64,000 nt of DNA from Herbidospora daliensis. GTDB lineage: Bacteria; Actinomycetota; Actinomycetes; Streptosporangiales; Streptosporangiaceae. A program made the position numbers and the translations under genes. The stretch is from NCBI RefSeq assembly GCF_001570585.1, contig NZ_BBXF01000002.1, positions 620,001 to 684,000 of the forward strand, given 5' to 3'. Below the pieces are notes generated by a model, which ran no database searches, had not been told where the DNA came from, and saw nothing but the letters and a program-made list of their open reading frames with translations. Below are positions 26,994-35,724 of this stretch, piece by piece (positions within the stretch are counted from its first letter, which is position 1; each line of letters begins with the position of its first letter).

Positions 26994-27737
26994 TTAATCG
27001 CGTCTGAACACCAGGGTCGTGCGCCCCAGTGTCACCCTCGTCCCGTCTTGCATCTCGATCCTGCGGACCGGCTGCCCGTTGACGAAGGTGCCGTTCGTGG
27101 AACCGAGATCAACCAGAACGACCTGCTGACCCTCGACCCGTAGCTCGGCATGATGCCGCGATACGCCCGGATCCACCAGCCGTAGATCACAATCGGTCCC
27201 CCGGCCCAGCAGAGTGACCGGTGTGGTCAGCTCGTAGGACCGCTGGCCCTGCGGGTCGTCCTGGGTGGACACCAGCAGGCGGGGCCGGCCGCCGAACGCG
27301 CTGCTCTTGCGAGCGGCGGGCACGTCGCTGACCGGCTGTCTGATCTCGTCTTGCTCGACCGTCGCGCCGCGGATGACCCCGGACCTGATCCGGAACAGCC
27401 CGACCGCTAGGTCTTCGGCGATCTCGAAGCGCACCCGGACGGGTCCGACGAACGAGTAGCCCTGCTCCTTGGCGTATTCCCGAGCGAGGTTGGCGAGCTC
27501 GTGGCTGATGCTGTCGGCATAGACCTCGAGACGCTCGTTGTCGGTCGTGGACAGCTCCACCACGAAGTCGTTGGGCACGAGCGTTCTGCCCTGAGCGACG
27601 ATCGCGGCACGGTCGTCCATCTCCCTCTGCACCGCGCTGGCGACCTCTACGGGCTGAAGGTCGGACTTGAACGCACGTGCGAAGGCCCCCTCAACCAAAC
27701 CTTCGAGCCTGCGCTCGAAGCGCTGAAGGACTCCCAC
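26994..27737 (-). CDS. fhaA: DUF3662 and FHA-domain protein FhaA
   Basis: A 247-residue protein: DUF3662 (about 1-115, VLQRFERRLEGLVEGAFARAF onward) and a C-terminal FHA domain (about 165-240, GRGTDCDLRL, SRHHAEL, GSTNGTFVNG). FhaA binds phosphorylated partners of PknB, including the MviN-type lipid II flippase. GGGAGG lies 7 nt before the chosen GTG; an ATG seven codons upstream would place that ribosome site inside the gene. First gene of the operon. Confidence 0.92.
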   Translation of the reverse strand: MGVLQRFERRLEGLVEGAFARAFKSDLQPVEVASAVQREMDDRAAIVAQGRTLVPNDFVVELSTTDNERLEVYADSISHELANLAREYAKEQGYSFVGPVRVRFEIAEDLAVGLFRIRSGVIRGATVEQDEIRQPVSDVPAARKSSAFGGRPRLLVSTQDDPQGQRSYELTTPVTLLGRGTDCDLRLVDPGVSRHHAELRVEGQQVVLVDLGSTNGTFVNGQPVRRIEMQDGTRVTLGRTTLVFRRD

Positions 27738-27845
27738 CGGGTACCTCCCTTCCTCCATCGTCTACACGGATCGTATCCGGGTTCAGTGGCACTGGCGGAT
27801 CCGTGCTAACCTTTCCAGGCAGCCGAAAAGAGGCGCACCCGTAAG

Positions 27846-27928
27846 GGGCAAGTGGCGGAATGGCAGACGCGCACGGTTCAGGTCCGTGTGTCCGAAAGGA
27901 CGTGGGGGTTCAACTCCCCCCTTGCCCA
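27846..27928 (+). tRNA. tRNA-Leu (anticodon CAG)
   Basis: An 83-nt gene with acceptor stem GGGCAAG/CTTGCCC, a 5-bp anticodon stem with loop TTCAGGT (anticodon CAG), a long variable arm as expected for leucine, and T-arm GGGGGTTCAACTCCCCC. The 3' CCA is not encoded. It decodes CUG, the commonest leucine codon here. It reads away from fhaA. Confidence 0.96.
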
Positions 27929-27939
27929 CAGAGAATCGA

Positions 27940-27982
27940 CCTCGCTGGTCGGAAGGATCACCTTCCACCTGCGGGGTTTTTT
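27940..27982 (+). terminator. Rho-independent terminator of tRNA-Leu
   Basis: A stem of about 15 pairs (CCTCGC-GGT-GGAAGG with CCTTCC-ACC-GCGGGG, small internal mismatches) and loop ATCA, followed by TTTTTT. Confidence 0.92.
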
Positions 27983-28246
27983 CGTTGTGGGGCATAACGT
28001 CCCTGCTGGCACGGCGGATCCTCCGTAGTCTGAACGGCGTTGATCCATATTCTCCGAAGCGCGGCTTTCAAACCGCTTGCACCGGTCTTCTGATGAAAAA
28101 AGTTTGCCCGAAGTCTCGTCATGCGAGACCGAATGTCCCGAAATGCGGGCCGCTCCCTGTTACAGGAGCGACCCGTGAGATTAGACGGGTGAAGCGAGGG
28201 CGGGGGCTGAAAGCGCCCGAGCCCGCCGCGCCGGAGGCGCGGCCTT
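27983..28246. other. Gene-free region with a row of hairpins
   Basis: No convincing coding sequence. It contains GTCTCG-TCATG-CGAGAC (28113-28129), a bulged CGCTC/GAGCG stem (28151-28170), ACCCGT/ACGGGT (28171-28190) and GCCGCGCC-GGA-GGCGCGGC (28225-28243). The last one directly follows the stop of the minus-strand CorC-like gene and is its likely terminator; the others could belong to a small RNA. Confidence 0.5.
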
Positions 28247-29245
28247 CTACATCGTGAGAAGTTCGCCGATCAGTGACGTCACGCTGATCTCGCCGACGAC
28301 CTCCCCGCGTTCGTCGACCACCAGGCCCAGCTGGGCGCGCGCCTCCTGGAGCGCGGTCACCGCGTCGGGGATGGGGGTCGAGACCTTCAGGGTCGGTACG
28401 GGTGTCGCCAGCTCCCCGGGAGTCATCTCGGGATGGACCAGGCTGTCGCGGACGTGCAGCACGCCTCTGACGCCCTCGGGTGAGGTCACCAGCATGCGCA
28501 GCCGGTTGGCCGCCACCGCCGTCTTGTGGACCCGGTCGGCCGGGGCGTCGGCGGCGATCGTGACCGCGTCGGCGAGCGGCGTCATGAGGCGTTCGACCGA
28601 CTGGTTCTGCACCCGCAGGGCCCGGGTGAGCAGGTCGTGCTCGTCGCGGTCGAGCATGCCCATCCGGCCCGACTCGGCCACCAGCACGGCCAGCTGGTGC
28701 GGCGTGCGGGCGGTGGCGAGCTCGTCGCGGGGGCGGACGCCGCACAGCCGCAGCAGGCCGTTGGTCAGCCCGTTCAGGCCGGCCAGCAGCGGGCGGACGA
28801 CCCAGACGAAGCCGCGGAACGGCAGCGCCAGGGCCAGGGCGGCCGGCTCGGGGTGGGTCAGGGCCAGCGACTTGGGCGCCATCTCCCCGACCACCATGTG
28901 CAGGAAGGTGACGATCCCGAGGGCGAGCACGTACGAGAGCGCGGTGCCCACGCTCTCGGGCAGGCCGGACAGGACCGGTTCGAGCAGGTGGTGCAGCGCG
29001 GGTTCGGTCACCATGCCCAGGCCCAGCGAGCAGAGCGTGATGCCGAGCTGGGCGCCGGCCAGCATCAGCGAGAGCTGGCGGCTGCCGCGCAGTGCGGCCC
29101 GTGCGGCGATTCGGGCGAACGGACCGGTGGCCGACTCTTCGAGGCGGTGACGGCGGGCCGAGATGACCGCGAACTCCGCGGCCACGAAGAACCCGTTCAG
29201 CGCCAGCAGCACGACGCCGAGCAGGAGCGCCATCGTGGAGCTCAC
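28247..29245 (-). CDS. CNNM/CorC-type transporter protein (hemolysin family), second copy
   Basis: A 332-residue protein: DUF21/CNNM membrane domain (about 1-180; LNGFFVAAEFAVISARRHRLEE) and a CBS pair (about 200-330). The C-terminal CorC_HlyC domain of the neighbour is absent. CNNM/CorC proteins take part in Mg2+ (or Co2+) efflux. The GTG start overlaps the upstream copy's stop (GTGA), so both probably form a heteromeric unit. Confidence 0.9.
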   Translation of the reverse strand: MSSTMALLLGVVLLALNGFFVAAEFAVISARRHRLEESATGPFARIAARAALRGSRQLSLMLAGAQLGITLCSLGLGMVTEPALHHLLEPVLSGLPESVGTALSYVLALGIVTFLHMVVGEMAPKSLALTHPEPAALALALPFRGFVWVVRPLLAGLNGLTNGLLRLCGVRPRDELATARTPHQLAVLVAESGRMGMLDRDEHDLLTRALRVQNQSVERLMTPLADAVTIAADAPADRVHKTAVAANRLRMLVTSPEGVRGVLHVRDSLVHPEMTPGELATPVPTLKVSTPIPDAVTALQEARAQLGLVVDERGEVVGEISVTSLIGELLTM

Positions 29246-30663
29246 ACCGGCCTCCCCTGGAACAGGGCCGAGAAGAGCTCGGGCGCGTAGTCCTGCGGCC
29301 CGGTGCTCTCGTGGGCGGGCTCCTCGACGGCCGCCTCGGCGGCCGGGGCCGCGAAGGCGAGACGGATCATCTGGGGCACCCGCCGGTGGACGTCGAGCAC
29401 GGTCAGCAGCGCGTGGCGCGGCTCCTCGTCGTCGTCGAGCAGGTCGTGCTCCTCGACGGTCGCGACGGTCACCGCGTCGCCGGGCTCGGCCATGCGGCCC
29501 AGCTCGGCCAGCACGAGGCCGCCGACGGTCTCGTAGCCGTCGTCTTCGGGGAGGGTGACGCCGGTCGCGCGCTCGACCTCGTCGATGCGCAGCGTGCCGG
29601 GCACGTCCCAGGAGCCGTCGGGGTTGACGGTGACGCCGAGGGGCTCGGGGTCGTTCTCGTCGACCAGTTCGCCGACGAGCTCCTCGGCCAGGTCTTCGAT
29701 GGTGACGACGCCCGCGAGGCCGCCGTACTCGTCGATGACGCAGGCGAAGGTGCCGCCGGACATGCGGGAGAGCAGGACCGGCACGGGCAGGGTGGCCGGG
29801 ACCAGCAGCGGGGTGCGCATGATCCCGGCGATGGTGGCCTCGCCCTCGTGGCCCAGGTAGTCGAGCAGGCCGACGACGCCCACGACGTCGTCGGTGTCGC
29901 TGCCGAGCACCGGGTAGCGGGAGTGGCCGTGGTCGCGTACGGCGTCGACCAGGGACGACACCGGCGCGTCGGCGTGCAGCGAGACCACACGGGGGCGGGG
30001 GACCATGACGTCCTCCGCGGCGCGGTCGCCGAAGTCGAGGGCGCGCTCCAGCAGGTCGGCCAGCCGGGGCGGCAGGTCGCCGGCCTCCCGGGAGTCGTCG
30101 ACGATGCGGTGCAGTTCCTCGGGCGTGGCGCCGTGCTCGAGTTCCTCGACGGGCTCGATGCCGAACAGCCGGACCAGCCGGGTGGCGGAGCCGTCGAAGA
30201 ACCGGATCAGCGGCCCGAAGATCTTCAAGTAGAGCAGGGTCGGCCTGGACAACCACATGGCGACCGGCTCGGGCCTGGCGATGCCCAGGTTCTTGGGCGC
30301 CAGCTCGCCGAGGATCATCTGGATGATCGTGGCGATGGCGACGCCGATCGCGACACTCACCCCGGGCACGGCCCCCGGCGGCAGCCCGAGGTCTTCGAGC
30401 GGGCCGCGGAAGGAGACCGAAATGGCCGGTTCCGCGAGGAAGCCGACCAGCAGGGTGGTGACGGTGATGCCGAGCTGGGCGCCCGACAACATGAAGGAGA
30501 GCCGGCCGGTGACGTCGAGGGCCCGGCGGGCGGCGGGGTTGGTGTCGGCCTGCTGGCGCAGCAGCGCGCGGTCGGCGGCGACGTAAGCGAACTCCTGGGC
30601 GACGAAGAAGCCGGTCGCCAAGGTGAGGAGCAGGACGGCGAGGAGGCCGAGGGCGATGGTCAT
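29242..30663 (-). CDS. CNNM/CorC-type transporter protein (hemolysin family) with CBS and CorC_HlyC domains
   Basis: A 473-residue protein: DUF21/CNNM membrane domain (about 1-190, FFVAQEFAYVAADRALLRQQ, QMILGELAPKNLGIARP), CBS pair (about 210-330; EDVMVPRP, YPVLGSDTDDVVGVV, DEYGGLAGVVTIEDLAEELVG), and a C-terminal CorC_HlyC domain (about 350-430). Probably Mg2+ homeostasis. A short structured leader precedes it. It is the first gene of a two-gene operon. Confidence 0.92.
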   Translation of the reverse strand: MTIALGLLAVLLLTLATGFFVAQEFAYVAADRALLRQQADTNPAARRALDVTGRLSFMLSGAQLGITVTTLLVGFLAEPAISVSFRGPLEDLGLPPGAVPGVSVAIGVAIATIIQMILGELAPKNLGIARPEPVAMWLSRPTLLYLKIFGPLIRFFDGSATRLVRLFGIEPVEELEHGATPEELHRIVDDSREAGDLPPRLADLLERALDFGDRAAEDVMVPRPRVVSLHADAPVSSLVDAVRDHGHSRYPVLGSDTDDVVGVVGLLDYLGHEGEATIAGIMRTPLLVPATLPVPVLLSRMSGGTFACVIDEYGGLAGVVTIEDLAEELVGELVDENDPEPLGVTVNPDGSWDVPGTLRIDEVERATGVTLPEDDGYETVGGLVLAELGRMAEPGDAVTVATVEEHDLLDDDEEPRHALLTVLDVHRRVPQMIRLAFAAPAAEAAVEEPAHESTGPQDYAPELFSALFQGRPV

Positions 30664-30681
30664 CTCATCGCCTCACGTGGA

Positions 30682-30736
30682 CCCGTGCCAAGGCACGGGC
30701 CGGTACTCCAGGGGTCCGAAACGGACACGACGGTCC
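30682..30736 (-). promoter_or_regulatory. Structured leader with competing hairpins before the CorC operon
   Basis: Immediately upstream of the CorC start, read on the minus strand, GGAC (30736-30733 side) can pair either with GTCC at 30726-30723, or GTCCG can pair with CGGAC at 30718-30714; one partner is shared so the two are exclusive. A perfect 8-bp hairpin CCCGTGCC/GGCACGGG (30682-30699) then lies about 20 nt before the start codon, near the GTGAGG ribosome site. This geometry fits an RNA switch, but no known riboswitch class is recognised. Confidence 0.4.
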
Positions 30737-30906
30737 TTTCAACTAGGGGTGCTTCAACCGTAACGGGCGAGCTGCCGATGATGTTTCCCGGATCGGATCT
30801 GTGTACTTTTCCATAGGAAAACCTTGATAACGGGCCCGCCCCGGGGGGTCGGATCGGCGTACCGTCAAGGCAGAGTCAGATGTCGGCAAGCGGGGGGTAG
30901 AGGAAC

Positions 30907-32061
30907 GTGGTTGAGGACAACGAGCCGACGCGAATGGTGCGGCGGCCGCTGGAGCCTCCGGCCTACCCGGTACGCGAGCCGGAAGTCAAGGGACCCGAGC
31001 CCAAAGGCCGTTCCAAGGTCTACGGCAAGCCCCGGAAGGGCGACTCACCGGTCAGGATGTTCGACGGCGGGAACGAGCCAAGGGCGGAGAAGGGCCCGCG
31101 CAAGCCGCGCCGGATCGGCCGCAACATCGCGATCGGCGTGGCGGTCTTCCTCTCGCTGGTGCTCATCGGCGTCGTGGCGGTGTTCTTCAGCGTCCAGGGG
31201 AAGATGAACAACGTCGACGCCTTCACCGAGTACGACGGGCGGCCGGCCGAGACCCCCGGGCAAGACTGGTTGCTGGTCGGCTCCGACAGCCGGGCCGGGC
31301 TGAGCGCGGCCGAGAAGAAGAAGCTGCGCACCGGGTCGGCGGTCGGGCGGCGCACCGACACGATGATGCTGCTGCACATCCCCGACGGCGACGGCCGGCC
31401 CACGCTGGTCAGCCTCCCGCGCGACTCCTACGTGCCGATCCCGGGCAACGGCAACGGCAAGCTGAACGCGGCCTACGCCTTCGGCGGCCCCAAGCTGCTG
31501 ACGCAGACGGTCGAGCAGGTCACCGGCATCCGGATCGACCACTACATGGAGATCGGCTTCGGCGGCTTCGTCGGCATCGTCGACGCGGTCGGCGGCGTCG
31601 AGATCTGCCCCAAGCAGGCGATCAAAGACCCGAAGGCGGCCCTGAACATCAAGAAGGGCTGTCAGGTCATGGACGGCGGCACCGCCCTCGGCTACGTCCG
31701 CACCCGCAAGACCGGCGCCATCCCCGACTTCGACCGCACCCAGCGCCAGCGCGAGTTCTTCTCCGCCGTGGTCAAGAAGGCCGCCAGCCCCGGCACCCTG
31801 ATCAACCCGTTCACGGCCGTCCCGCTGGCCAACAGCGCCGCCGAGTCGGTCGCGGTCGACCCGAACACCGGCCCGTTCAACCTGCTCTCGCTGGGCCTGG
31901 CCATGAAGAACAACCCGGTCACCACCGCGGTGCCGATCGGCTCGCTGCCCACCATCGACGGGCAGTCGGTCGTCAAGTGGGACACGACCCGGGCGAACCA
32001 GCTGTTCGAGGCGCTGGAAGCCGACAAGCCGGTGCCGAAGAGCGCGCTCGAGAAGGGCTAG
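30907..32061 (+). CDS. LytR-CpsA-Psr (LCP) family cell-wall ligase
   Basis: A 384-residue protein: basic, Pro-rich cytoplasmic tail (about 1-72), one helix (about 73-96) and the LCP catalytic domain (about 118-300) with DWLLVGSDSRAG, RRTDTMMLLHI, VSLPRDSYVPIPG, KLNAAYAFGG and YVRTRKTG (phosphate-binding Arg and Asp residues). LCP enzymes join lipid-linked polymers (arabinogalactan or teichoic acid) to peptidoglycan. GGGGGGTAGAGGAAC precedes the GTG. The stop shares CTAG with the GPP34 gene. Confidence 0.94.
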   Translation: MVEDNEPTRMVRRPLEPPAYPVREPEVKGPEPKGRSKVYGKPRKGDSPVRMFDGGNEPRAEKGPRKPRRIGRNIAIGVAVFLSLVLIGVVAVFFSVQGKMNNVDAFTEYDGRPAETPGQDWLLVGSDSRAGLSAAEKKKLRTGSAVGRRTDTMMLLHIPDGDGRPTLVSLPRDSYVPIPGNGNGKLNAAYAFGGPKLLTQTVEQVTGIRIDHYMEIGFGGFVGIVDAVGGVEICPKQAIKDPKAALNIKKGCQVMDGGTALGYVRTRKTGAIPDFDRTQRQREFFSAVVKKAASPGTLINPFTAVPLANSAAESVAVDPNTGPFNLLSLGLAMKNNPVTTAVPIGSLPTIDGQSVVKWDTTRANQLFEALEADKPVPKSALEKG

Positions 32062-32705
32062 CTCACGGCGGTGACGATGACGACCGTGGCGATCACCATC
32101 AGCACGGCCGCCTCCACGGCCTTGATGGCGTCGCGGACGCCCTCCCCGGCCCAGTCGCCCTCGGTGATCTCCTTCACCCGGGCCTCGTCGGAGCCGGGGA
32201 ACTGCTTCTTCAGCGCTTTGGTGGCGTGCATGATCCCGATGAGCACGGCGGTCCGCTCATCGGGCTCGGCGCCGTTCAGCACGCTCTCGACCCGCATGCG
32301 TACGGCCCTCTCGACGCTGCCGTCGAGCTCGGGGTACTTGACGGTCTTGAACAGGCCGAGGATCTTGCCGCGCTCCTCCGAGAGCACCCCGCCCTCGACG
32401 AGCCGGACGAGCAGCCGCTCGCGCAGCTTGGCGCCCTGCAGCTTGTCGATCCACCACTCGGGCTTGCGCACCTTGGCCTCGGCGGCGATCCGGGCCAGCG
32501 CGGCGTCGAGTTCCTCGTCGCCGACGGGGGTCGCGTCGGTGACGACGACCTTCTTGTCGGCCAGGCTGAGCCGGCCCTTGATCGACAGCTCGGCCAACAG
32601 CGCGCCGGCGAGGCCCGCGTTCAGTTCGGTGGAGCCGATCGTGGGCTGGCCCGTCTTCTCGTCGTAACCGAGAAGCAGCACGTCTTCGGCGATGATGCTG
32701 GTCAT
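32058..32705 (-). CDS. GPP34 (GOLPH3-like) family phosphoprotein
   Basis: A 215-residue protein with the GPP34 pattern: IIAEDVLLLGYDEKTGQP, ELNAGLAGALLAELSIKGRLSL, then KLRERLLVRLVEGGVLSEERGKILGLF and a C-terminal hydrophobic helix (AAVLMVIATVVIVTAV) that most eukaryotic members lack. GOLPH3 binds phosphoinositides; bacterial roles are unknown. It is divergent from the Fpg/Nei gene with 26 bp between starts. Confidence 0.9.
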   Translation of the reverse strand: MTSIIAEDVLLLGYDEKTGQPTIGSTELNAGLAGALLAELSIKGRLSLADKKVVVTDATPVGDEELDAALARIAAEAKVRKPEWWIDKLQGAKLRERLLVRLVEGGVLSEERGKILGLFKTVKYPELDGSVERAVRMRVESVLNGAEPDERTAVLIGIMHATKALKKQFPGSDEARVKEITEGDWAGEGVRDAIKAVEAAVLMVIATVVIVTAVS

Positions 32706-32731
32706 GTGCCCGTCCCTACGTAGTCTGAAGT

Positions 32732-33610
32732 ATGCCTGAATTGCCCGAGGTGGAGTCGCTGGCCGAGTACCTGCGGGAACGTGCGGTCGGTCAGGTCGTG
32801 CAGGCCGTCGACGTGGTGGCCTTCTCGGCGCTGAAGACCGTTTCGCCCCAGATCTCCGCATTGGGCGGTCTTACCGTGACGACGGTCGCCCGCCACGGGA
32901 AGTTCCTCGATCTCGACTGCGACGGGATCCACCTCATCTTCCACCTCGCCCGCGGCGGCTGGCTTCGCTGGCGCGACGACCTCTCGGGCGCCAAGCCGGT
33001 CAGGCCGGGGAAGGGCCCGCTCGCCCTCCGGGTGCGGTTCGCCCCCGATCCGCTCGGCGTCGCCCCCGGCTTCGAGCTGACCGAGGCGGGCACCCAGAAA
33101 CGGCTGGCCGTATATGTCGCGACCGCGCCCGGCGACGTGCCGGGCATCGCAGCCCTCGGCCCCGATCCGCTGACGCCCTCGTTCACCGTCGAGACGCTGA
33201 CCTCGATCGTCGAGGGCAAGCGCACCCAGATCAAGGGCCTGCTGCGCGACCAGAAGATCATCGCCGGCATCGGGAACGCCTACTCCGACGAGGTGCTCCA
33301 CGCGGCGAAGATGTCTCCGTTCAAGGTCGCCTCGACCCTGACGCCCGAACAGATCTCCTCCCTGTACGACGCCATCGTCGTCACCCTGAAAGAGGCGATC
33401 GAGCGGGCCCGGGGCATCGCCGCCAAGGACCTGAAGGCCGAGAAGAAGTCGGGGCTTCGGGTGCACGGGCGTACCGGCGAGAAGTGCGAGGTGTGCGGCG
33501 ACACGGTGCGCGAGGTGTCGTTCGCCGACTCCTCGTTGCAGTACTGCCCGACCTGCCAGACGGGCGGGAAACCGCTGGCCGACCGGCGGATGAGCAAACT
33601 GCTCAAGTAG
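32732..33610 (+). CDS. Fpg/Nei family DNA glycosylase/AP lyase
   Basis: A 292-residue base-excision repair enzyme: catalytic N-terminus MPELPEVE (Pro2 nucleophile, Glu3 acid) after removal of Met, an H2TH region (IKGLLRDQKIIAGIGNAYSDEVLHAAKMSP), and a C-terminal zinc finger (CEVC...CPTC). Actinobacteria have several Fpg/Nei paralogues, so the lesion preference is open. TAGTCT lies 5 nt before the ATG, suggesting a leaderless mRNA. The rhodanese gene follows 27 bp later with its own leaderless signal. Confidence 0.93.
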   Translation: MPELPEVESLAEYLRERAVGQVVQAVDVVAFSALKTVSPQISALGGLTVTTVARHGKFLDLDCDGIHLIFHLARGGWLRWRDDLSGAKPVRPGKGPLALRVRFAPDPLGVAPGFELTEAGTQKRLAVYVATAPGDVPGIAALGPDPLTPSFTVETLTSIVEGKRTQIKGLLRDQKIIAGIGNAYSDEVLHAAKMSPFKVASTLTPEQISSLYDAIVVTLKEAIERARGIAAKDLKAEKKSGLRVHGRTGEKCEVCGDTVREVSFADSSLQYCPTCQTGGKPLADRRMSKLLK

Positions 33611-33637
33611 GGAGCAGCTGTCCCTACACTGGGGCGC

Positions 33638-33961
33638 ATGACTCTGCGGGACGTGCAACCGACCGGTGTGCCTGACGGCGCTTACCTGCTTGACGTGCGT
33701 GAACTCGACGAGTGGCGGGCCGGCCACGCCCCCTCGGCGACCCACATCCCGCTCGGCCAGCTGCAGAACCGGGTCGGCGAGGTGCCGCAGGGCCAGCCCG
33801 TTTACGTGATCTGCCGGGTCGGCGGCCGGTCGGCCCAGGCGGCGACCTGGCTCAACCACGTGGGCTGGGAAGCGGTCAACGTCGGCGGCGGCATGCAGTC
33901 GTGGGCGGCCTCGGGGCTGCCGATGCAGAGCGAGAGCGGCCAGCCGCCCTACGTGGCCTGA
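33638..33961 (+). CDS. Rhodanese-like domain protein
   Basis: A 107-residue single-domain rhodanese with the active Cys in ICRVGGRSAQAA (CxxGxR loop) and the usual LLDVRELDEWRAGHAPSATHIPLG start. It transfers sulfane sulfur or senses thiols. TACACT lies 7 nt before the ATG (leaderless). The 3' end overlaps the convergent CqsA-like gene by 13 bp. Confidence 0.93.
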   Translation: MTLRDVQPTGVPDGAYLLDVRELDEWRAGHAPSATHIPLGQLQNRVGEVPQGQPVYVICRVGGRSAQAATWLNHVGWEAVNVGGGMQSWAASGLPMQSESGQPPYVA

Positions 33962-35148
33962 CTTTCGCGCTTCCGGCTGGACAACCAGCCGGCCATGCCC
34001 GCCTCATTCCGTACTGCCGCGCAGGCGCGGATGATCTGTTCGGCGTGGGCGTCGGTGAGGCCGGCGTGCAGTGACAGGCGCAGCAGGGTGCGGGTGACCG
34101 AGGTCGCGGGCGGCACGAACACCGCGCCGAACACGTCGTGGCGTTCGAGCAGGTCGCGCAGGAGCATCACGTCGGCTTCCCGGCCGACCTCCAGGGCGAT
34201 GATCTGCTCGGTGCCCCCGCCCAGGTCGTAGCCGAGTTCGGCCAGTTCGGGCCGCAACCAGGCCGTCAGCTCCCGCAGCCGGGTGCGCCGGCCCTCCTCC
34301 TGGGCGACCAGGTCGAGGGCGGCGGCCAGCAGCGCGGTGTCGTGGGGCAGCAGGGCGCTGCTGAAGACGGCGGGGCCGGCTTCGTACTTGAAGTAGTCGA
34401 CGAATTCGGGATCGTCGCAGACGACCAGCCCGGCCCGGCCGGGGATCGCCTTCGACAGGCTGACCGTGCGGAACGCCACCCGGCCCTCCAGGCCCTCGGC
34501 GGCCACCAGGCCCTCGCCCCGCGCTCCGTGGGTGCCCACCGAGTGGGACTCGTCGACGACCAGCAGCGAGTCGTAGCGCTCGGCCACCTCGACGAACCGC
34601 GCCAGCGGGCAGCGGGAGCCGTGGGAGCTGTAGACCGAGTCGACGACCACGACGCCGGGGCCGTGGCGTTCGAGTCTGGCCGCCAGGTGGACCGGGTCGT
34701 TGTGCCGGAAGATCTTCATGGGGGCGCCCGCGAGCTGGACCCCGGTCCGCAACGAGGCGTGGGCCCGCTGGTCGAGGTAGACCGGCACGCCGGGCCCGGC
34801 GATCACCTGGATCAGGCCCGCGTTGGCCATCCAGCCCGACTGGCAGAGCACCCCGGCGGCGGCCTTGAGATGGCGGGCGAACGCGCCTTCGAGCAGGGTC
34901 TGCGGGTGGTCGTCGCGGAGGAAAGGCGCGGCCTGCAACGGCGCGGTCTCGCGGCCGATCGACCGGGCCATGGCGTCGAGCAGCCGGGGATGGCCGCTGA
35001 GGTCGAGGTAGTCGTTGCGGGTCAGCACGATCGAGGACGGGCCGGGCGCGCGCCCTTGCAGCGCCCGGCGGCCCGCCCACGTCGCGGTCACCCGGTCTCG
35101 GTGGAAGGCGTCGAGCCGGCTCTGGAGGTGGTCGCGCGCCCCGCCCAC
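33949..35148 (-). CDS. CqsA-like PLP-dependent alpha-oxoamine synthase (autoinducer-synthase type)
   Basis: A 399-residue fold-type I PLP enzyme. It has the CqsA/alpha-oxoamine synthase signatures: VLTRNDYLDLSGHP, CQSGWMANAGLIQ, VVVVDSVYSSHGSRCPL, VVDESHSVGTHGARGEGL (Asp199, His202) and SLSKAIPGRAG with the PLP Lys233 (Lys236 in Vibrio CqsA), then FGAVFVPPATS near the end. The similarity to Vibrio CqsA (alpha-aminoketone/CAI-1 synthase) spans the whole length and is closer than to KBL or AONS. It should join an acyl-CoA to SAM or an amino acid. It follows the EF-hand gene by 1 base, so they form an operon. Confidence 0.85.
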   Translation of the reverse strand: MGGARDHLQSRLDAFHRDRVTATWAGRRALQGRAPGPSSIVLTRNDYLDLSGHPRLLDAMARSIGRETAPLQAAPFLRDDHPQTLLEGAFARHLKAAAGVLCQSGWMANAGLIQVIAGPGVPVYLDQRAHASLRTGVQLAGAPMKIFRHNDPVHLAARLERHGPGVVVVDSVYSSHGSRCPLARFVEVAERYDSLLVVDESHSVGTHGARGEGLVAAEGLEGRVAFRTVSLSKAIPGRAGLVVCDDPEFVDYFKYEAGPAVFSSALLPHDTALLAAALDLVAQEEGRRTRLRELTAWLRPELAELGYDLGGGTEQIIALEVGREADVMLLRDLLERHDVFGAVFVPPATSVTRTLLRLSLHAGLTDAHAEQIIRACAAVRNEAGMAGWLSSRKRESQAT

Positions 35149-35149
35149 G

Positions 35150-35692
35150 TCAGATCCGCCCGAGCAGCGCCGAGCCGTAGGCCGCCGGGTCTTCGCTGCA
35201 GAAGTAGCCCTCGACCGCGCGGTGCACCTCCCCGAAGGACAACGCGCCCGCGTTCGCGGCGTCGAGCTGGTCGAAGGCGTGTTCGCCGTCCTCCTCGGGG
35301 AGGCCGAAGGCGCTGTTCATGGTGGTGACGTATTCGGCGCGGGTGAGCACGCCGTCTCCGTCGGTGTCGGCGAGCTGGAGGAACGCCTGCGCCACCGGCT
35401 GCACTCTTTGGTAGCCGTCGGGCAGGCCGAGGATCGTCTTGCGGTGGGCGGTCAGGTATTCGTGGAAGTCGAGGCCGGCGTCGCCGTCGAGGTCCATCGG
35501 CGCGTAGACCTCCTGCCACAGGGCGGTGTAGCTCTGCCGGATGGCGATGCTCTCGTCGGAGGCCGGGCTCCAGCCGAAGGCCGTCGCGGCCCGGTTGGCC
35601 GCCGCGGTGAAGTCGGCGAGGGTCAGGACGTCGTCGCCGTCGGCGTCGAGCAGGGTGAAGAACTTGTGCATCTTGCGGCTGTAGTGATCCAC
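35150..35692 (-). CDS. EF-hand calcium-binding protein (calerythrin-like)
   Basis: A 180-residue soluble protein with four EF-hand loops: 16-27 (DADGDDVLTLAD), 67-78 (DLDGDAGLDFHE) and 109-120 (DTDGDGVLTRAE) are canonical or nearly so; 144-155 (DAANAGALSFGE) lacks the ligands at positions 3 and 5. Three working and one dead site resembles calerythrin of Saccharopolyspora, although there a different loop is dead. Ca2+ buffering or sensing is likely. Start GTG after AGGAAG. A -35/-10 pair lies upstream and the CqsA-like gene follows directly. Confidence 0.9.
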   Translation of the reverse strand: MDHYSRKMHKFFTLLDADGDDVLTLADFTAAANRAATAFGWSPASDESIAIRQSYTALWQEVYAPMDLDGDAGLDFHEYLTAHRKTILGLPDGYQRVQPVAQAFLQLADTDGDGVLTRAEYVTTMNSAFGLPEEDGEHAFDQLDAANAGALSFGEVHRAVEGYFCSEDPAAYGSALLGRI

Positions 35693-35724
35693 GAGGCTTC
35701 CTCTCAGTGAGACGACGATTACCG

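Noticed and set aside
27886-28257. Open frame running out of tRNA-Leu
   Set aside because: It starts inside the tRNA gene, crosses its terminator and has no start signal.
28247-30663. Two CorC-type genes as a haemolysin operon
   Set aside because: The old name comes from TlyC; the DUF21/CBS/CorC_HlyC domains point to divalent-cation transport.
30664-30906. M-box or yybP-ykoY riboswitch before the CorC gene
   Set aside because: None of the conserved sequence elements of either class is present; only unnamed hairpins are seen.
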